DNA from: Methanobacterium sp. UBA410 | Lineage (GTDB): Archaea; Methanobacteriota; Methanobacteria; Methanobacteriales; Methanobacteriaceae | NCBI GenBank assembly: GCA_002498385.1 | Contig: DAHH01000004.1 | Span: 1-36,737, forward strand | DNA length: 36,737 nt | Direction of reading: 5' to 3' | Part shown: one piece after another, positions 16,200 through 24,128 of the stretch | Layout of the letters: each line of letters opens with the position of its first letter | Position numbering within the stretch: the stretch's first letter is position 1 | The notes under the pieces: generated by a model | Seen by the model: the letters and a program-made list of their open reading frames with translations, nothing else | The model's database searches: none | Told to the model about the DNA's origin: nothing | Translations under genes and position numbers: made by a program

Positions 16200-17123
16200 C
16201 TATCCTTTGAATGTGTAAGCCCTTGTTTCGCCGGGCGAGATCTGTTCGATGTTGTGGGTGTCTATGACCTGGTGGAGGGACATCTCCTCTGAGGCTATTG
16301 TAAAGATATCATCGTTTTCAGCCATAACTCCTGGCCTGAGACCGAGCTGGTCTTTTGCTATTCCAATGCCGTCAGGTGTTCCAACCACATATGAAAATGG
16401 TCCGTCCATGTCTTTAACTGACTGTTCAAGGGCTTCCTCAAGTTTGTACCCCTCTAAAAGTTTGTCTGCGATGTAGTGCACTATGCACTCTGTGTCGTTG
16501 TTTGTCTCAAATATGTGTCCCTTTCTCTCAAGAGGATCCCTTATTTTCCAGTAGTTGGTGATCTGACCGTTGTGCACAACTGTTATGTCGGGCACTATGT
16601 AGCTCTGGAAGGGGTGGGCATGGTACCTGTCAACCACACTCTCTGTTGAGAACCTTGTGTGTCCTATTGCATGGGTTCCCATTTTTGAGGCTGTATCGTA
16701 CCTTTTGGCAATGTCCTTTACAAGTCCAACATCCTTTATCATCTCGAATGAATGAGCTCCGTTTAGAACTTTAACATCATCAATTTTATCAATTTCCATT
16801 ATCAATGGCTTTAAATGAGAAAATGATTTAAGGCTGATTTTGCACCTGTAAATTATATAGTTTTCCACTGAGGGAATTATTTCTTCTGTTTCTATTGGTG
16901 TCACTATGTTTACCATGTTCTTCACAGTTTCAAGAAGACCTGGTTTCTCTTTTACCTCGATGTTTAGAAGGTACTCATTTTTAGCTAATCCGAGACCTCC
17001 GTATATTGCGAAACCTGCAGAATCTGGTCCTCTGTGCTGTAGGGCTTCAAGCATCTTTGTGAGTGCATCGCCCACAGGGTGAAGTTTTCTGTCTTTAAAC
17101 ACGATTCCTGCTATTCCACACAA
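16200..17123 (-). CDS. Glutamate synthase glutaminase subunit (class II amidotransferase)
   Basis: A 307-residue Ntn-type glutaminase that releases ammonia from glutamine for GltB. The N-terminus MCGIAGIV places the catalytic Cys at residue 2, exposed after Met removal. Other active-site segments are HRGPDSAGF, GHTRFSTES, HNGQITNY and NNDTE. The start must be TTG 17123, since only it puts Cys at position 2; GGAGGT precedes it by about eight bases. The gene overlaps the end of pdxT by 13 bp. The GPFSY and GLRPG segments resemble PurF, but the setting with GXGXG and GltB genes argues for glutamate synthase. Confidence 0.92.
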   Translation of the reverse strand: MCGIAGIVFKDRKLHPVGDALTKMLEALQHRGPDSAGFAIYGGLGLAKNEYLLNIEVKEKPGLLETVKNMVNIVTPIETEEIIPSVENYIIYRCKISLKSFSHLKPLIMEIDKIDDVKVLNGAHSFEMIKDVGLVKDIAKRYDTASKMGTHAIGHTRFSTESVVDRYHAHPFQSYIVPDITVVHNGQITNYWKIRDPLERKGHIFETNNDTECIVHYIADKLLEGYKLEEALEQSVKDMDGPFSYVVGTPDGIGIAKDQLGLRPGVMAENDDIFTIASEEMSLHQVIDTHNIEQISPGETRAYTFKG

Positions 17124-17689
17124 TTTAATACCTCCTTTATGAAGTACTCATGAATTCTTGTATCATCTGTAAGTTCAGGGTGAAATGCTGTTGCAATATG
17201 ATTCCCGAAGGCCACTGCAACTATTTTATCCTGATAGCTTGCAAGTATCTCAACATCATCTCCAACTTCAGATACGTAGGGAGCTCTTATGAAGATACCC
17301 TTATATTTACCCCCAAATATCTCGATCTCATCTTCAAAAGAAGACCTTTGACGGCCAAAACCATTCCTTTTAACCTTCATGTCAATCAGGCCAAGTAATG
17401 ACTGTTCATAATCGGTTTTTGTTGAAAGAAGCACCATTCCAGCACATGTTCCCATAACAGGTATTTTTTTGGTTAGTATTTCCTTTTTTATCCCAGTTTT
17501 TTCCATCAGTTTACCAATAACAGTGCTTTCTCCCCCAGATATGATCATTCCATCACAGGCTGAAACATCTGAAGCTGTTTTTACCTTTAAAACTTGAGAT
17601 TCAATGTTCATATTTTTAAGGGATTTTTCTGTGATTTTGAAATGTTCAGAGACATCTCCTTGCAGATCTAAAATTCCTATTCGTATCAT
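17111..17689 (-). CDS. pdxT: Pyridoxal 5'-phosphate synthase glutaminase subunit PdxT
   Basis: A 192-residue class I glutaminase that feeds ammonia to PdxS for PLP synthesis. It begins MIRIGILDLQGDVSEH, contains GGESTVIGKL and the nucleophile elbow GTCAGMVLL, then GRQRSSFE and the His-x-Glu of ATAFHPELT. ATG 17689 is chosen because it gives the family-standard start and follows GGAAGG; an in-frame ATG at 17725 has no SD. It is the first gene of the glt operon. PdxS is not in the window. The pairing of two glutaminases in one NrpR-controlled operon suggests nitrogen-dependent control of PLP supply. Confidence 0.95.
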   Translation of the reverse strand: MIRIGILDLQGDVSEHFKITEKSLKNMNIESQVLKVKTASDVSACDGMIISGGESTVIGKLMEKTGIKKEILTKKIPVMGTCAGMVLLSTKTDYEQSLLGLIDMKVKRNGFGRQRSSFEDEIEIFGGKYKGIFIRAPYVSEVGDDVEILASYQDKIVAVAFGNHIATAFHPELTDDTRIHEYFIKEVLNCVE

Positions 17690-18231
17690 TTCAATGCCTT
17701 CCAATCGATGAGCCTGTGTACTCATTGCGTTGAGTTTTTAAGTAGATATTATTTAAAAAACGTGCCAATATAAATCTAGCGGAAATAAATTTCCGAAAAC
17801 GCGATCAGGTTACTGGATGGTTCTGAAATATATTTTTTTAAACTGCATATTTTTGTACAATGTTCAGAATTTAGTCTGTTAATTCTCTTTTAACTGAACA
17901 TTTATATAAACTTTTTCAGTTTGCTGTTTTCAAGTCCCCACATATTTTAATTGTTAACCCCTTTGATTTTCTTGATCCATCCAGTTTCTGGCATGATTTG
18001 GTGGTGTTTATCTAAACCTGAACTGGAAAAATACCCAGAATAACTCAAAAAAATACAGATATAAATGCGATATGAATGAAAACTAACAGGGTTTTCTAGT
18101 TAGAAGTGGGAATATGGTATTAAAAATGATATGTGTATAAATACTTGTATAGAATTAATAGCATTATACATAAATTGCAAAAATTTTTTTAATAAAGGAA
18201 TTTTTCCAAAATAAAGGAGGTTTTGAAAACC
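17690..18231. other. Divergent intergenic: pdxT-glt promoter and small-protein promoter
   Basis: This 542-bp gap serves two divergent genes. The pdxT side has an NrpR-type operator at 17781-17794 and two TATA candidates on the minus strand, TTTATATT near 17767-17776 and AAATATATTT near 17827-17838. The right side has a TATA-like TATAAATAC near 18135-18145. The middle is A/T-rich with nothing recognised. Confidence 0.6.
17781..17794. promoter_or_regulatory. NrpR-type operator of the pdxT-glt operon
   Basis: GGAAATAAATTTCC is an exact GGAA-N6-TTCC dyad, extending to CGGAAAT-AA-ATTTCCG (17780-17795), the most symmetric of the sites in the window. It lies either just upstream of one TATA candidate or about 20 bp after the start predicted by the other. 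It is the main evidence that glutamate synthase shares nitrogen control with amt-glnK. Confidence 0.8.
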
Positions 18232-18495
18232 ATGGAAAAAACAACCATAGCTTTATTGGTAGTAATAGTACTGTTGGTTGGTGTTGTAGGTTACATGATG
18301 GGAAATCAGACTTCTGGAAACCTTTCACTTAACCTGTCGAACAATACAACGAATGGTTCAGATCAGGTAAGCCATTCAAACACACAGCAAACAAGCAGTT
18401 CTTCCACAGGAACAACAACTTCAAACACCAAAAAGACTACAAGCAACAACAAGAAGAATGATACTAGTAAGCTAGACAATGAAACAATGAACTGA
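18232..18495 (+). CDS. Small membrane-anchored Ser/Thr/Asn-rich protein
   Basis: An 87-residue protein. Residues 1-26 (MEKTTIALLVVIVLLVGVVG) form one membrane segment or uncleaved signal; the rest is low-complexity Asn/Ser/Thr/Lys, probably exposed outside the cell and likely disordered or glycosylated. ATG 18232 lies 11 bases after AAAGGAGG (18213-18220); an in-frame TTG at 18223 is too close to that SD. It resembles many small surface proteins of Methanobacterium and has no known function. GGAATTTTTCC lies in its leader. Confidence 0.7.
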   Translation: MEKTTIALLVVIVLLVGVVGYMMGNQTSGNLSLNLSNNTTNGSDQVSHSNTQQTSSSSTGTTTSNTKKTTSNNKKNDTSKLDNETMN

Positions 18496-18647
18496 AATTA
18501 ACTGAGGTTAAAATTTAAACGGTTTTTAATTAAAGGAAAGGTATGGAATAAAAGAGAATAGTGGTGAACACTTATCCATTTATTTTTTTTATTTGGGTTT
18601 CAGCTGGATTTTCTAATTAAACTTAATTTACAGTTGAATTGATTCAA

Positions 18648-19628
18648 TTATTCTTGCACCCCTTCATCACCTGTAATATCTGTTTCATCCAGAGATTCCA
18701 TAACCTCTTTTGTGTTACTTTTAACAGATTCAGCTGCTTTTAAAAATGCTTTTTTCTCTTTTTCACTCATTTTAATGCGAATTATCCTTTCTATTCCATT
18801 GATCCCCAGTTTAACAGGAACTCCCAAACAAACGTCGTTTACAGCTTCTATCTCACTTTCTAGGTACGTGCTAACTGTTAATATCTTTTTGTCATCGCTC
18901 AAGATTATATTTACAATATTGGAGATTGCAAATGCTGGTCCATATTCTGTTGAACCCTTCTTGCTGATGACATAATTTCCAGCGCCTTTAACATTTTTAA
19001 TGATCTTGTCAATGTCAAGGGACTCGTACCTGGAGAAGTGCTTAACCAGAATACCGCCTATGGATGTTGAACTTAAAAGTGGAACCATGTTGTCTCCGTG
19101 TTCTCCTATAACACGTGTGTGTATTTCACTTACATGGATGTTGAAGTGTCTTGCAACCAGATTTTTAAGTCTGAGGGAGTCCAAATGGTTTCCAAGGCCA
19201 AAAACCTTTGTTTTATTGAATCCAGAGGCTTTCAAAGCCACGTAGGTCATGATGTCAACTGGATTGGATATAACAAGGATTATTGTGTCCGGTGCGTACT
19301 CTGCAATTTGCCTTGCATAACCTGCAACTATCTTTGCATTGGGTACGGCCACATCAAGTCTTGACATACCTGCCCTCCTTGGAATTCCTGCAGCTATAAT
19401 AACGATATTTGAATCTGCAACCTCCTTCATATCAGCTGATGCCCTTATTACAACACCTATATCTTTGGCGGCCATAGCATCGTACATATCCAGTGCTTCA
19501 CCTTCTATCTTATTGAGACTTTCTTCCCGGGCTATTAATACCAGCTCATCCACAGCACCTTCCTGTGCCAGAGAGAATGCAGCTGCCTTACCCACGGTTC
19601 CTGATGCTCCAATAACACTAACTTTCAA
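18648..19628 (-). CDS. mdh: Malate dehydrogenase, archaeal MJ0490 type
   Basis: A 326-residue NAD(P)-dependent L-malate/lactate-family dehydrogenase interconverting malate and oxaloacetate in the reductive partial TCA pathway. The Rossmann motif GASGTVG is at 7-13, substrate arginine in GIPRRAGMSR, NPVD, and the catalytic His in VIGEHGDNMVPL. TTG 19628 is the start because GGAGGTG lies seven bases upstream; an upstream in-frame TTG (19643) lies within that SD. It has a C-terminal acidic tail of about 15 residues beyond the family core. Neighbours here (glt operon, HEAT protein, AksF-like gene) resemble an order I recall from Methanothermobacter. Confidence 0.92.
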   Translation of the reverse strand: MKVSVIGASGTVGKAAAFSLAQEGAVDELVLIAREESLNKIEGEALDMYDAMAAKDIGVVIRASADMKEVADSNIVIIAAGIPRRAGMSRLDVAVPNAKIVAGYARQIAEYAPDTIILVISNPVDIMTYVALKASGFNKTKVFGLGNHLDSLRLKNLVARHFNIHVSEIHTRVIGEHGDNMVPLLSSTSIGGILVKHFSRYESLDIDKIIKNVKGAGNYVISKKGSTEYGPAFAISNIVNIILSDDKKILTVSTYLESEIEAVNDVCLGVPVKLGINGIERIIRIKMSEKEKKAFLKAAESVKSNTKEVMESLDETDITGDEGVQE

Positions 19629-19840
19629 TTTTAACACCTCCAATAATATCTATTTAATATTTTAAACCATTTCATGGATTTGAATAACTTTAATTGTAAC
19701 TACTATATTAATTGTAATTTTGAATTGTAACTGTAACTCCAGTTTTTTTAAACTACTACTTTGTTTACTCACCAAACATGGGCAATGCTAACGCGAAAAA
19801 TAAATTAAAATTATTGAATAACTTGATTTACACGTCAACT

Positions 19841-19859
19841 AAAAAAAGGTGTAAAAAAA
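19841..19859 (-). terminator. Poly-T terminator after the HEAT-repeat gene
   Basis: Two seven-base T runs on the coding strand within 20 bp of the stop codon. Confidence 0.5.
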
Positions 19860-19865
19860 GAAGAT

Positions 19866-20423
19866 TTAAGGTTTGTTGAGGAAATTAGCAGCTACCTTTC
19901 GCACGAAGCTGCTTTTATCATTCAAAGCATTCTTCAAAGGTTCTATGGCCCTTTCATCTCCAATGTTTCCAAGACCCCACGCTGCTCCTCCTCTAACAAA
20001 ACCGCTTTCATCGTTCAAAGCATTTATAAGTGGTTCAACAGCCTTTTTATTTCCTATTTTACCAAGGGCCCAGGCTGCTCCTCCTCGGGCACGCCAGTCT
20101 TCATCTGAAAGGGTTTCTATAAGGGGGTCAACTGCAGGATCTCCAAGGTTACCCAGGGCTCCTGAAACTTCCCTTCTAACCCATTTACTTGGATCCTTCA
20201 GGCTTGCAATGAGAACATCAACTGCTCTTTTGTTTCCAATGACTCCAAGTACACGAGCTGCACCCTTTCTTATATTTTTATCACCATCGCTCATGGCTGT
20301 TATAAGAGGTTCCACGGCTGGTTCTCCTATTTCTTCAAGAAGCTCAGAGGACTGTTTTTGAACAAGCTCGTCGTCATCTTTCAGAGTCTGGATAATCCTT
20401 TCAATGTTGGTTTCTCGTTCCAT
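19866..20423 (-). CDS. HEAT-repeat protein (PBS-lyase HEAT-like)
   Basis: A 185-residue protein made almost wholly of about five 31-residue HEAT-like repeats, each with AVEPLI-ALND, VRxGAAxALGxIG pattern: GEPAVEPLITAMSD, NKRAVDVLIASLKD, DPAVDPLIETLSD, NKKAVEPLINALND and DERAIEPLKNALND. It should form a superhelical protein-binding scaffold. Annotation as phycocyanobilin lyase in relatives rests only on the repeat and is misleading, since methanogens lack phycobilins. The start at ATG 20423 follows GGGGTG. Partner unknown. Confidence 0.9.
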   Translation of the reverse strand: MERETNIERIIQTLKDDDELVQKQSSELLEEIGEPAVEPLITAMSDGDKNIRKGAARVLGVIGNKRAVDVLIASLKDPSKWVRREVSGALGNLGDPAVDPLIETLSDEDWRARGGAAWALGKIGNKKAVEPLINALNDESGFVRGGAAWGLGNIGDERAIEPLKNALNDKSSFVRKVAANFLNKP

Positions 20424-20708
20424 TTATTAACACCCCTTTCATATTATTTCTAAATCAGTTTTAGTAATTGTATAACCCATTTCAGGATGCAGGTTCAGAC
20501 ATGCATTTAATAACATTTTGTTATCTTGTGTTTTTCATTTTAAATATAGTTACCGGCTGTCCATATTTGTTGTGAACCCCGAGTTAAAGTACTCCTATTT
20601 TGGGTTTTAAGTCCACATGATGAATTGAATGGAAAATCTATTTTCACCTTTAAATACAACATCTTTAAAAAATATAAGTTTCCAAGGACAAACTAAGTTA
20701 TACTAAAC

Positions 20709-20750
20709 TTGATGTAAAGATTTATAGATTTGATGTAAGGATTTATAGAT
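20709..20750. repeat. Tandem duplication, 21 bp x 2, one mismatch
   Basis: TTGATGTAAAGATTTATAGAT at 20709-20729 is followed by a copy with one A-to-G change at 20730-20750. Confidence 0.95.
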
Positions 20751-20861
20751 TATGTGAGGTCTATCTCCGGGGTTCAGCGATACTTAAGTGTGCACCATCT
20801 CCAGAGGGATGATACTTTAAAGGTGGATTATGAAAATTTGGGTATCGAGAATAGATAGCAT

Positions 20862-20887
20862 ATTTAAAAACTAAATTTAAAAACTAA
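20862..20887. repeat. Perfect tandem duplication, 13 bp x 2
   Basis: ATTTAAAAACTAA occurs at 20862-20874 and 20875-20887, close before the AksF-like gene. Confidence 0.95.
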
Positions 20888-20925
20888 ATTGTGGGGATCG
20901 TGAATAAATATTACGCAGTGATTTT

Positions 20926-21927
20926 ATGTACAAGATAACAGTTATACCTGGTGATGGGATAGGACCTGAAGTAATGAAAGCAGCACTCGCTGTTTTAGAG
21001 GCTTCAAATGTTGAATTTGAATATGTAACTGCAAGGGCTGGAAATGAATGTTTTAAAAGGACAGGAACAACGATTCCTGATGAAACAATTTCCACCGCAA
21101 AAAAAACTGATGCAACACTTTTTGGCGCGGTTACAACGGTTCCTGGACAGAAAAGTGGAATAATAACTCTCAGAAGAGCACTTGAACTCTACGTGAACCT
21201 GCGCCCAGTGAAATCCTATGAAGGAACCCAATCTCTCTTTGATGATGTTAACTTTGTTATAGTGAGGGAAAATACAGAAGGACTTTACTCAGGTATTGAA
21301 GAGGACACAGAAGACGGTGCAACAGCTTTGAGGGTTATAACACGAAATGCCTCCGAGCGAATATGCAGATTTGCCTTTGAGTACGCCAGGAAAACTTCAA
21401 AGAAGAAGGTAACTGCAGTGCACAAGGCAAACGTCCTTAAAAAGACGGATGGAATATTTAAAGAAGCTTTTTACCGTGTTGGAAGTGATTACCCTGAAAT
21501 AAAAATGGAAGATTTCTACGTTGATGCAGCTGCAATGTACCTGGTAACAAGGCCCCAGGACTTCGATGTTATTGTCACAACCAACCTCTTTGGGGACATA
21601 CTGTCCGATGAGGGTGCAGGACTTGTGGGAGGACTTGGACTCATAGCTTCAGCCAATGTAGGTGAAAAAAATGGGCTTTTTGAACCGGTACATGGATCAG
21701 CACCGGATATTGCAGGTAAAGGCATTGCAAATCCATCTGCAATGATATTTTCAGCATGCATGATGCTGGACTACCTTGAAGAGTATGAAGAGGCTCGAAA
21801 ACTTGAAAAAGCAATGAAAGATGTTTTAAAAGAAGGTAAAATCGTAACTCCAGACCTTGGTGGCAGTGCATCAACAATGGAAATGGCTGATGAGGTTAAA
21901 AGGAAGTTTAAAGCTTTAAATATGTGA
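20926..21927 (+). CDS. aksF: Isopropylmalate/homoisocitrate-type dehydrogenase, probably AksF
   Basis: A 333-residue NAD(P)-dependent beta-decarboxylating dehydrogenase. It shows IPGDGIGPEV, the substrate segment LRRALELYVNLRPVK, RENTEGLYSGIE, KANVLK, the metal aspartates in TTNLFGDILSDEGAGL and EPVHGSAPDIAGKGIANP. The KSGIITLRR segment and short central region look more like methanogen AksF (homoisocitrate dehydrogenase of coenzyme B synthesis) than LeuB, but LeuB or isocitrate dehydrogenase remain possible. ATG 20926 has only a weak SD. It ends in a run of T-rich repeats that should terminate transcription. Confidence 0.8.
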   Translation: MYKITVIPGDGIGPEVMKAALAVLEASNVEFEYVTARAGNECFKRTGTTIPDETISTAKKTDATLFGAVTTVPGQKSGIITLRRALELYVNLRPVKSYEGTQSLFDDVNFVIVRENTEGLYSGIEEDTEDGATALRVITRNASERICRFAFEYARKTSKKKVTAVHKANVLKKTDGIFKEAFYRVGSDYPEIKMEDFYVDAAAMYLVTRPQDFDVIVTTNLFGDILSDEGAGLVGGLGLIASANVGEKNGLFEPVHGSAPDIAGKGIANPSAMIFSACMMLDYLEEYEEARKLEKAMKDVLKEGKIVTPDLGGSASTMEMADEVKRKFKALNM

Positions 21928-21934
21928 TTTCAAC

Positions 21935-21980
21935 CTTTTTTAACTATTATTTTTTTTAACTATTATTTTGAATTTTTTTT
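21935..21980 (+). terminator. Duplicated T-rich terminator after aksF
   Basis: TTTTTTAACTATTAT is present twice in tandem (about 21936-21950 and 21952-21966), followed by another eight-base T run. This suggests a multi-tract terminator that grew by duplication. Confidence 0.55.
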
Positions 21981-22123
21981 ATCATGAAATTAGATTTACC
22001 ATGCATAATATATCTATCATGCAATTTATCATATTTAAACAAAAAATTGGAATTATGAGAGAGTATTATAAAAAAAAGCCTCTTCCTCTTATGTTTAAGG
22101 CCCTTACATTGTGGGGCGTTTTT

Positions 22124-22315
22124 TTAAATCTTTATTGTCCTGAAGATAGGGATACATTTTTTTTCATCTATTATTTCTATTTTTTCGGATAAAACCGGGT
22201 TTTTAGTGTTTTTCTCGAGATATTCCTTGAATTCTTTGGATAATCTGTCAATACTCTCCCATCTATGACCTAATTCTTCTGATAATCGATTTACAATTTT
22301 TTTTATCTTGATTTA
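22124..22315 (-). pseudogene. Orphan C-terminal coding fragment, family not recognised
   Basis: About 62 codons are open without a start codon, reading IKKIVNRLSEELGHRWESID and later FKEYLEKNTKNP and KKCIPIFRTIKI before TAA at 22124. Composition (charged helix, then beta-like end) looks like a true protein end rather than chance. It follows the transposase relic on the same strand, but I cannot link it to any transposase. Confidence 0.4.
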
Positions 22316-22369
22316 ATATTTATATAAAACATTTTCACCTAAAGGTAAGTGTTTGTTGGTAATAAAACA

Positions 22370-22525
22370 TAACCACGTTTATAAACATTATAAGAACCAC
22401 ACTCAGGACAATATACACTGTTGGACCATCGTATACATCTAAAAAAAATTCAAAGCCTTTTCTTCATCCCCAATAAACAATTCCAACACCAAATCATTCT
22501 TCATACCTAAGTATAACACCACATA
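22370..22525 (-). mobile_element. Transposase relic, zinc-finger N-terminal part (IS1595/ISM1-like)
   Basis: The minus strand reads MKNDLVLELFIGDEEKALNF, then after a frameshift YCPECGSYNVYKRGYV. A CPxCG zinc ribbon after a short helical start is typical of the N-terminus of archaeal IS1595/ISM1-type transposases. The catalytic DDE part is missing and no terminal inverted repeats were found, so this is a dead fragment. The family name is from motif memory. Confidence 0.5.
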
Positions 22526-22675
22526 CTAATTTAAACCTCTGCACCAATAAACAGATAAGAGTGAAAGATAAGATTAAAAAATAAGATTTCATGAGCAGTA
22601 ATAGAAAACAAATGAAAAGTATAAAAAACGTATAAAAACTCCAGAATAGCAAGTAAAAATATCTTTTTTCTATTC

Positions 22676-22713
22676 AAATTTTCTCAGTTAAAATAAATTT
22701 TCTCAGTTAAAAT
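22676..22713. repeat. Perfect tandem duplication, 19 bp x 2
   Basis: AAATTTTCTCAGTTAAAAT occurs at 22676-22694 and 22695-22713, and a degenerate third copy follows. Confidence 0.95.
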
Positions 22714-22861
22714 TTTGTCAGTTAATATAAAAAAAATTGTCATTTGATATAAATTTTGTTGATCTGAAGGTTAAGATGGTGATTTTTATAGGTGCAGCTA
22801 TAAAGGTATCTGCTGTACAGCTTTTAGGTGCCAAAAAGCTGGCTGCCAAAAAATCCACAAG

Positions 22862-22869
22862 TTTTATAT
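22862..22869 (+). promoter_or_regulatory. Probable TATA box of fbp
   Basis: TTTTATAT, followed by GGG, lies about 160 bp before the start codon. It predicts a leader of about 140 nt. Confidence 0.4.
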
Positions 22870-23030
22870 GGGATACTTAAACATAAATTATTCCATAGTT
22901 CAAGACTGCTAAAGACATTTTAAACATCTTAGGTTAGTTTTTTGAACTCAAAATTGTTCATTATTGATAGACATTGATGAGTGGTACAACTGCTTTAAAT
23001 TTTTTGTTATACTTTTTGGAGGTGCATATG

Positions 23031-24128
23031 ATGAAAACTACGGTAAGCGTGATAAAAGCGGACGTTGGTAGTGTTGCAGGGCATGTAAAAGCCCACAGTG
23101 CGTTGATTAAGAAATGTGATGAGATACTTGCAAAGGCAAAGGAAGAAGAACTTTTAACAGACTATTATATCACCCACTGTGGTGATGACATAGATCTTAT
23201 AATGACCCATAAAAATGGGGAAGAAAATGAAGAAGTCCATAAACTTGCATTTGATGCATTTATGGAAGCAACAAAAGTTGCAAAAAGCCTTAAACTTTAC
23301 GGCGCAGGTCAGGACATATTATCAGACACATTTTCAGGTAACATCAAAGGAATGGGACCCGGATGTGCTGAGATGGAGTTCAAAGAAAGACCATCCGACC
23401 CAGTATTTGTATTCTGCTGCGACAAAACAGAACCTGGAGCATTCAACCTCCCAATTTTCAGGATGTTTGCAGACCCATTCAACACAGCAGGACTTGTAAT
23501 TGACCCATCTCTCCACGGAGGATACGACTTTGAAATATATGATGTTATAGAACACAGAAAAGTCACAATGTCCTGTCCAGACGAGATGTACGATGCACTG
23601 GCACTCCTCGGTTCAATAGGAAGGTACGTTATAAAACACGTTACAAGAAGAAGCGACGGTGAAATAGCAGCTTCATTAAGTACAGACCGTTTAAACCTCA
23701 TGGCAGGAAAATACATAGGAAAAGACGACCCTGTTGCAATTGTAAGATCCCAGTCAGGCTTCCCAGCAGCAGGAGAAGTTGTTGAGCCATTCTCATTCCC
23801 ACACCTTGTAGGTGGATGGATGAGGGGTTCACACAACGGTCCACTAATGCCAGTATCCCAGGCAAATGCCCGCCCTGTAAGATTTGACGGCCCACCAAGG
23901 GTAATTGCCCTAGGTTTCCAGGTTGCAGACGCAAGGCTCATAGGACCAGTTGACATGTTCGACGACCCCGCATTCGACAAATCAAGGGAAACTGCATCTG
24001 CAGTGGCAGACTACATGAGAAGACACGGCCCATTCGAGCCACACAGGCTGCCTTCAGATGACATGGAGTACACAAGCCTCCCTGGAGTCCTTGAAAAATT
24101 AGAAGGTAGATTTGAAGACATGGATTAA
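23031..24128 (+). CDS. fbp: Fructose 1,6-bisphosphate aldolase/phosphatase
   Basis: A 365-residue bifunctional gluconeogenic enzyme of archaea that condenses triose phosphates and dephosphorylates FBP. It starts MKTTVSVIKADVGSVAGH, has the aldolase/phosphatase segments YYITHCGDDIDLIMTH, GAGQDILSD, KTEPGAFNLPIFRMFADPF, WMRGSHNGPLMPVS and RFDGPPR, and ends near EYTSLPGVLEKLEGRF. ATG 23031 or 23028 both suit the GGAGGTG at 23018-23024; longer upstream starts do not. Its codons are richer in G/C at third positions than those of its neighbours, as expected for a highly expressed gene. A hairpin plus T7 follows the stop. Confidence 0.97.
   Translation: MKTTVSVIKADVGSVAGHVKAHSALIKKCDEILAKAKEEELLTDYYITHCGDDIDLIMTHKNGEENEEVHKLAFDAFMEATKVAKSLKLYGAGQDILSDTFSGNIKGMGPGCAEMEFKERPSDPVFVFCCDKTEPGAFNLPIFRMFADPFNTAGLVIDPSLHGGYDFEIYDVIEHRKVTMSCPDEMYDALALLGSIGRYVIKHVTRRSDGEIAASLSTDRLNLMAGKYIGKDDPVAIVRSQSGFPAAGEVVEPFSFPHLVGGWMRGSHNGPLMPVSQANARPVRFDGPPRVIALGFQVADARLIGPVDMFDDPAFDKSRETASAVADYMRRHGPFEPHRLPSDDMEYTSLPGVLEKLEGRFEDMD

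Larger units (their letters stand above)
20424..20925. other. Divergent intergenic between HEAT-repeat and AksF-like genes
   Basis: This gap of about 500 bp is A/T-rich except for a more GC-rich island at about 20755-20815 that I cannot explain. It carries two tandem duplications (20709-20750 and 20862-20887). No ORF or tRNA is recognised. Confidence 0.5.
21981..23030. other. Long intergenic junction with decayed gene fragments and the fbp promoter
   Basis: About 1 kb between the AksF-like gene and fbp. The minus strand holds an orphan coding-like fragment (22124-22315) and a transposase relic (about 22370-22525). Then come A-rich DNA, a 19-bp tandem duplication (22676-22713), a GC-richer segment with inverted repeats (22789-22855) and a TATA-like TTTTATAT at 22862-22869, probably for fbp. 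An apparent 74-codon plus-strand frame at 21968-22192 is T-rich noise. Confidence 0.6.

Noticed and set aside
20755..20815. GC-rich island considered as a tRNA because of GGGGTTCAGC
   Set aside because: No acceptor stem, anticodon arm or complementary T-arm can be formed.
21968..22192. Plus-strand 74-codon frame after aksF
   Set aside because: Phe/Ile/Tyr-rich reading of T runs, no SD, overlaps the terminator region and the opposite-strand fragment.
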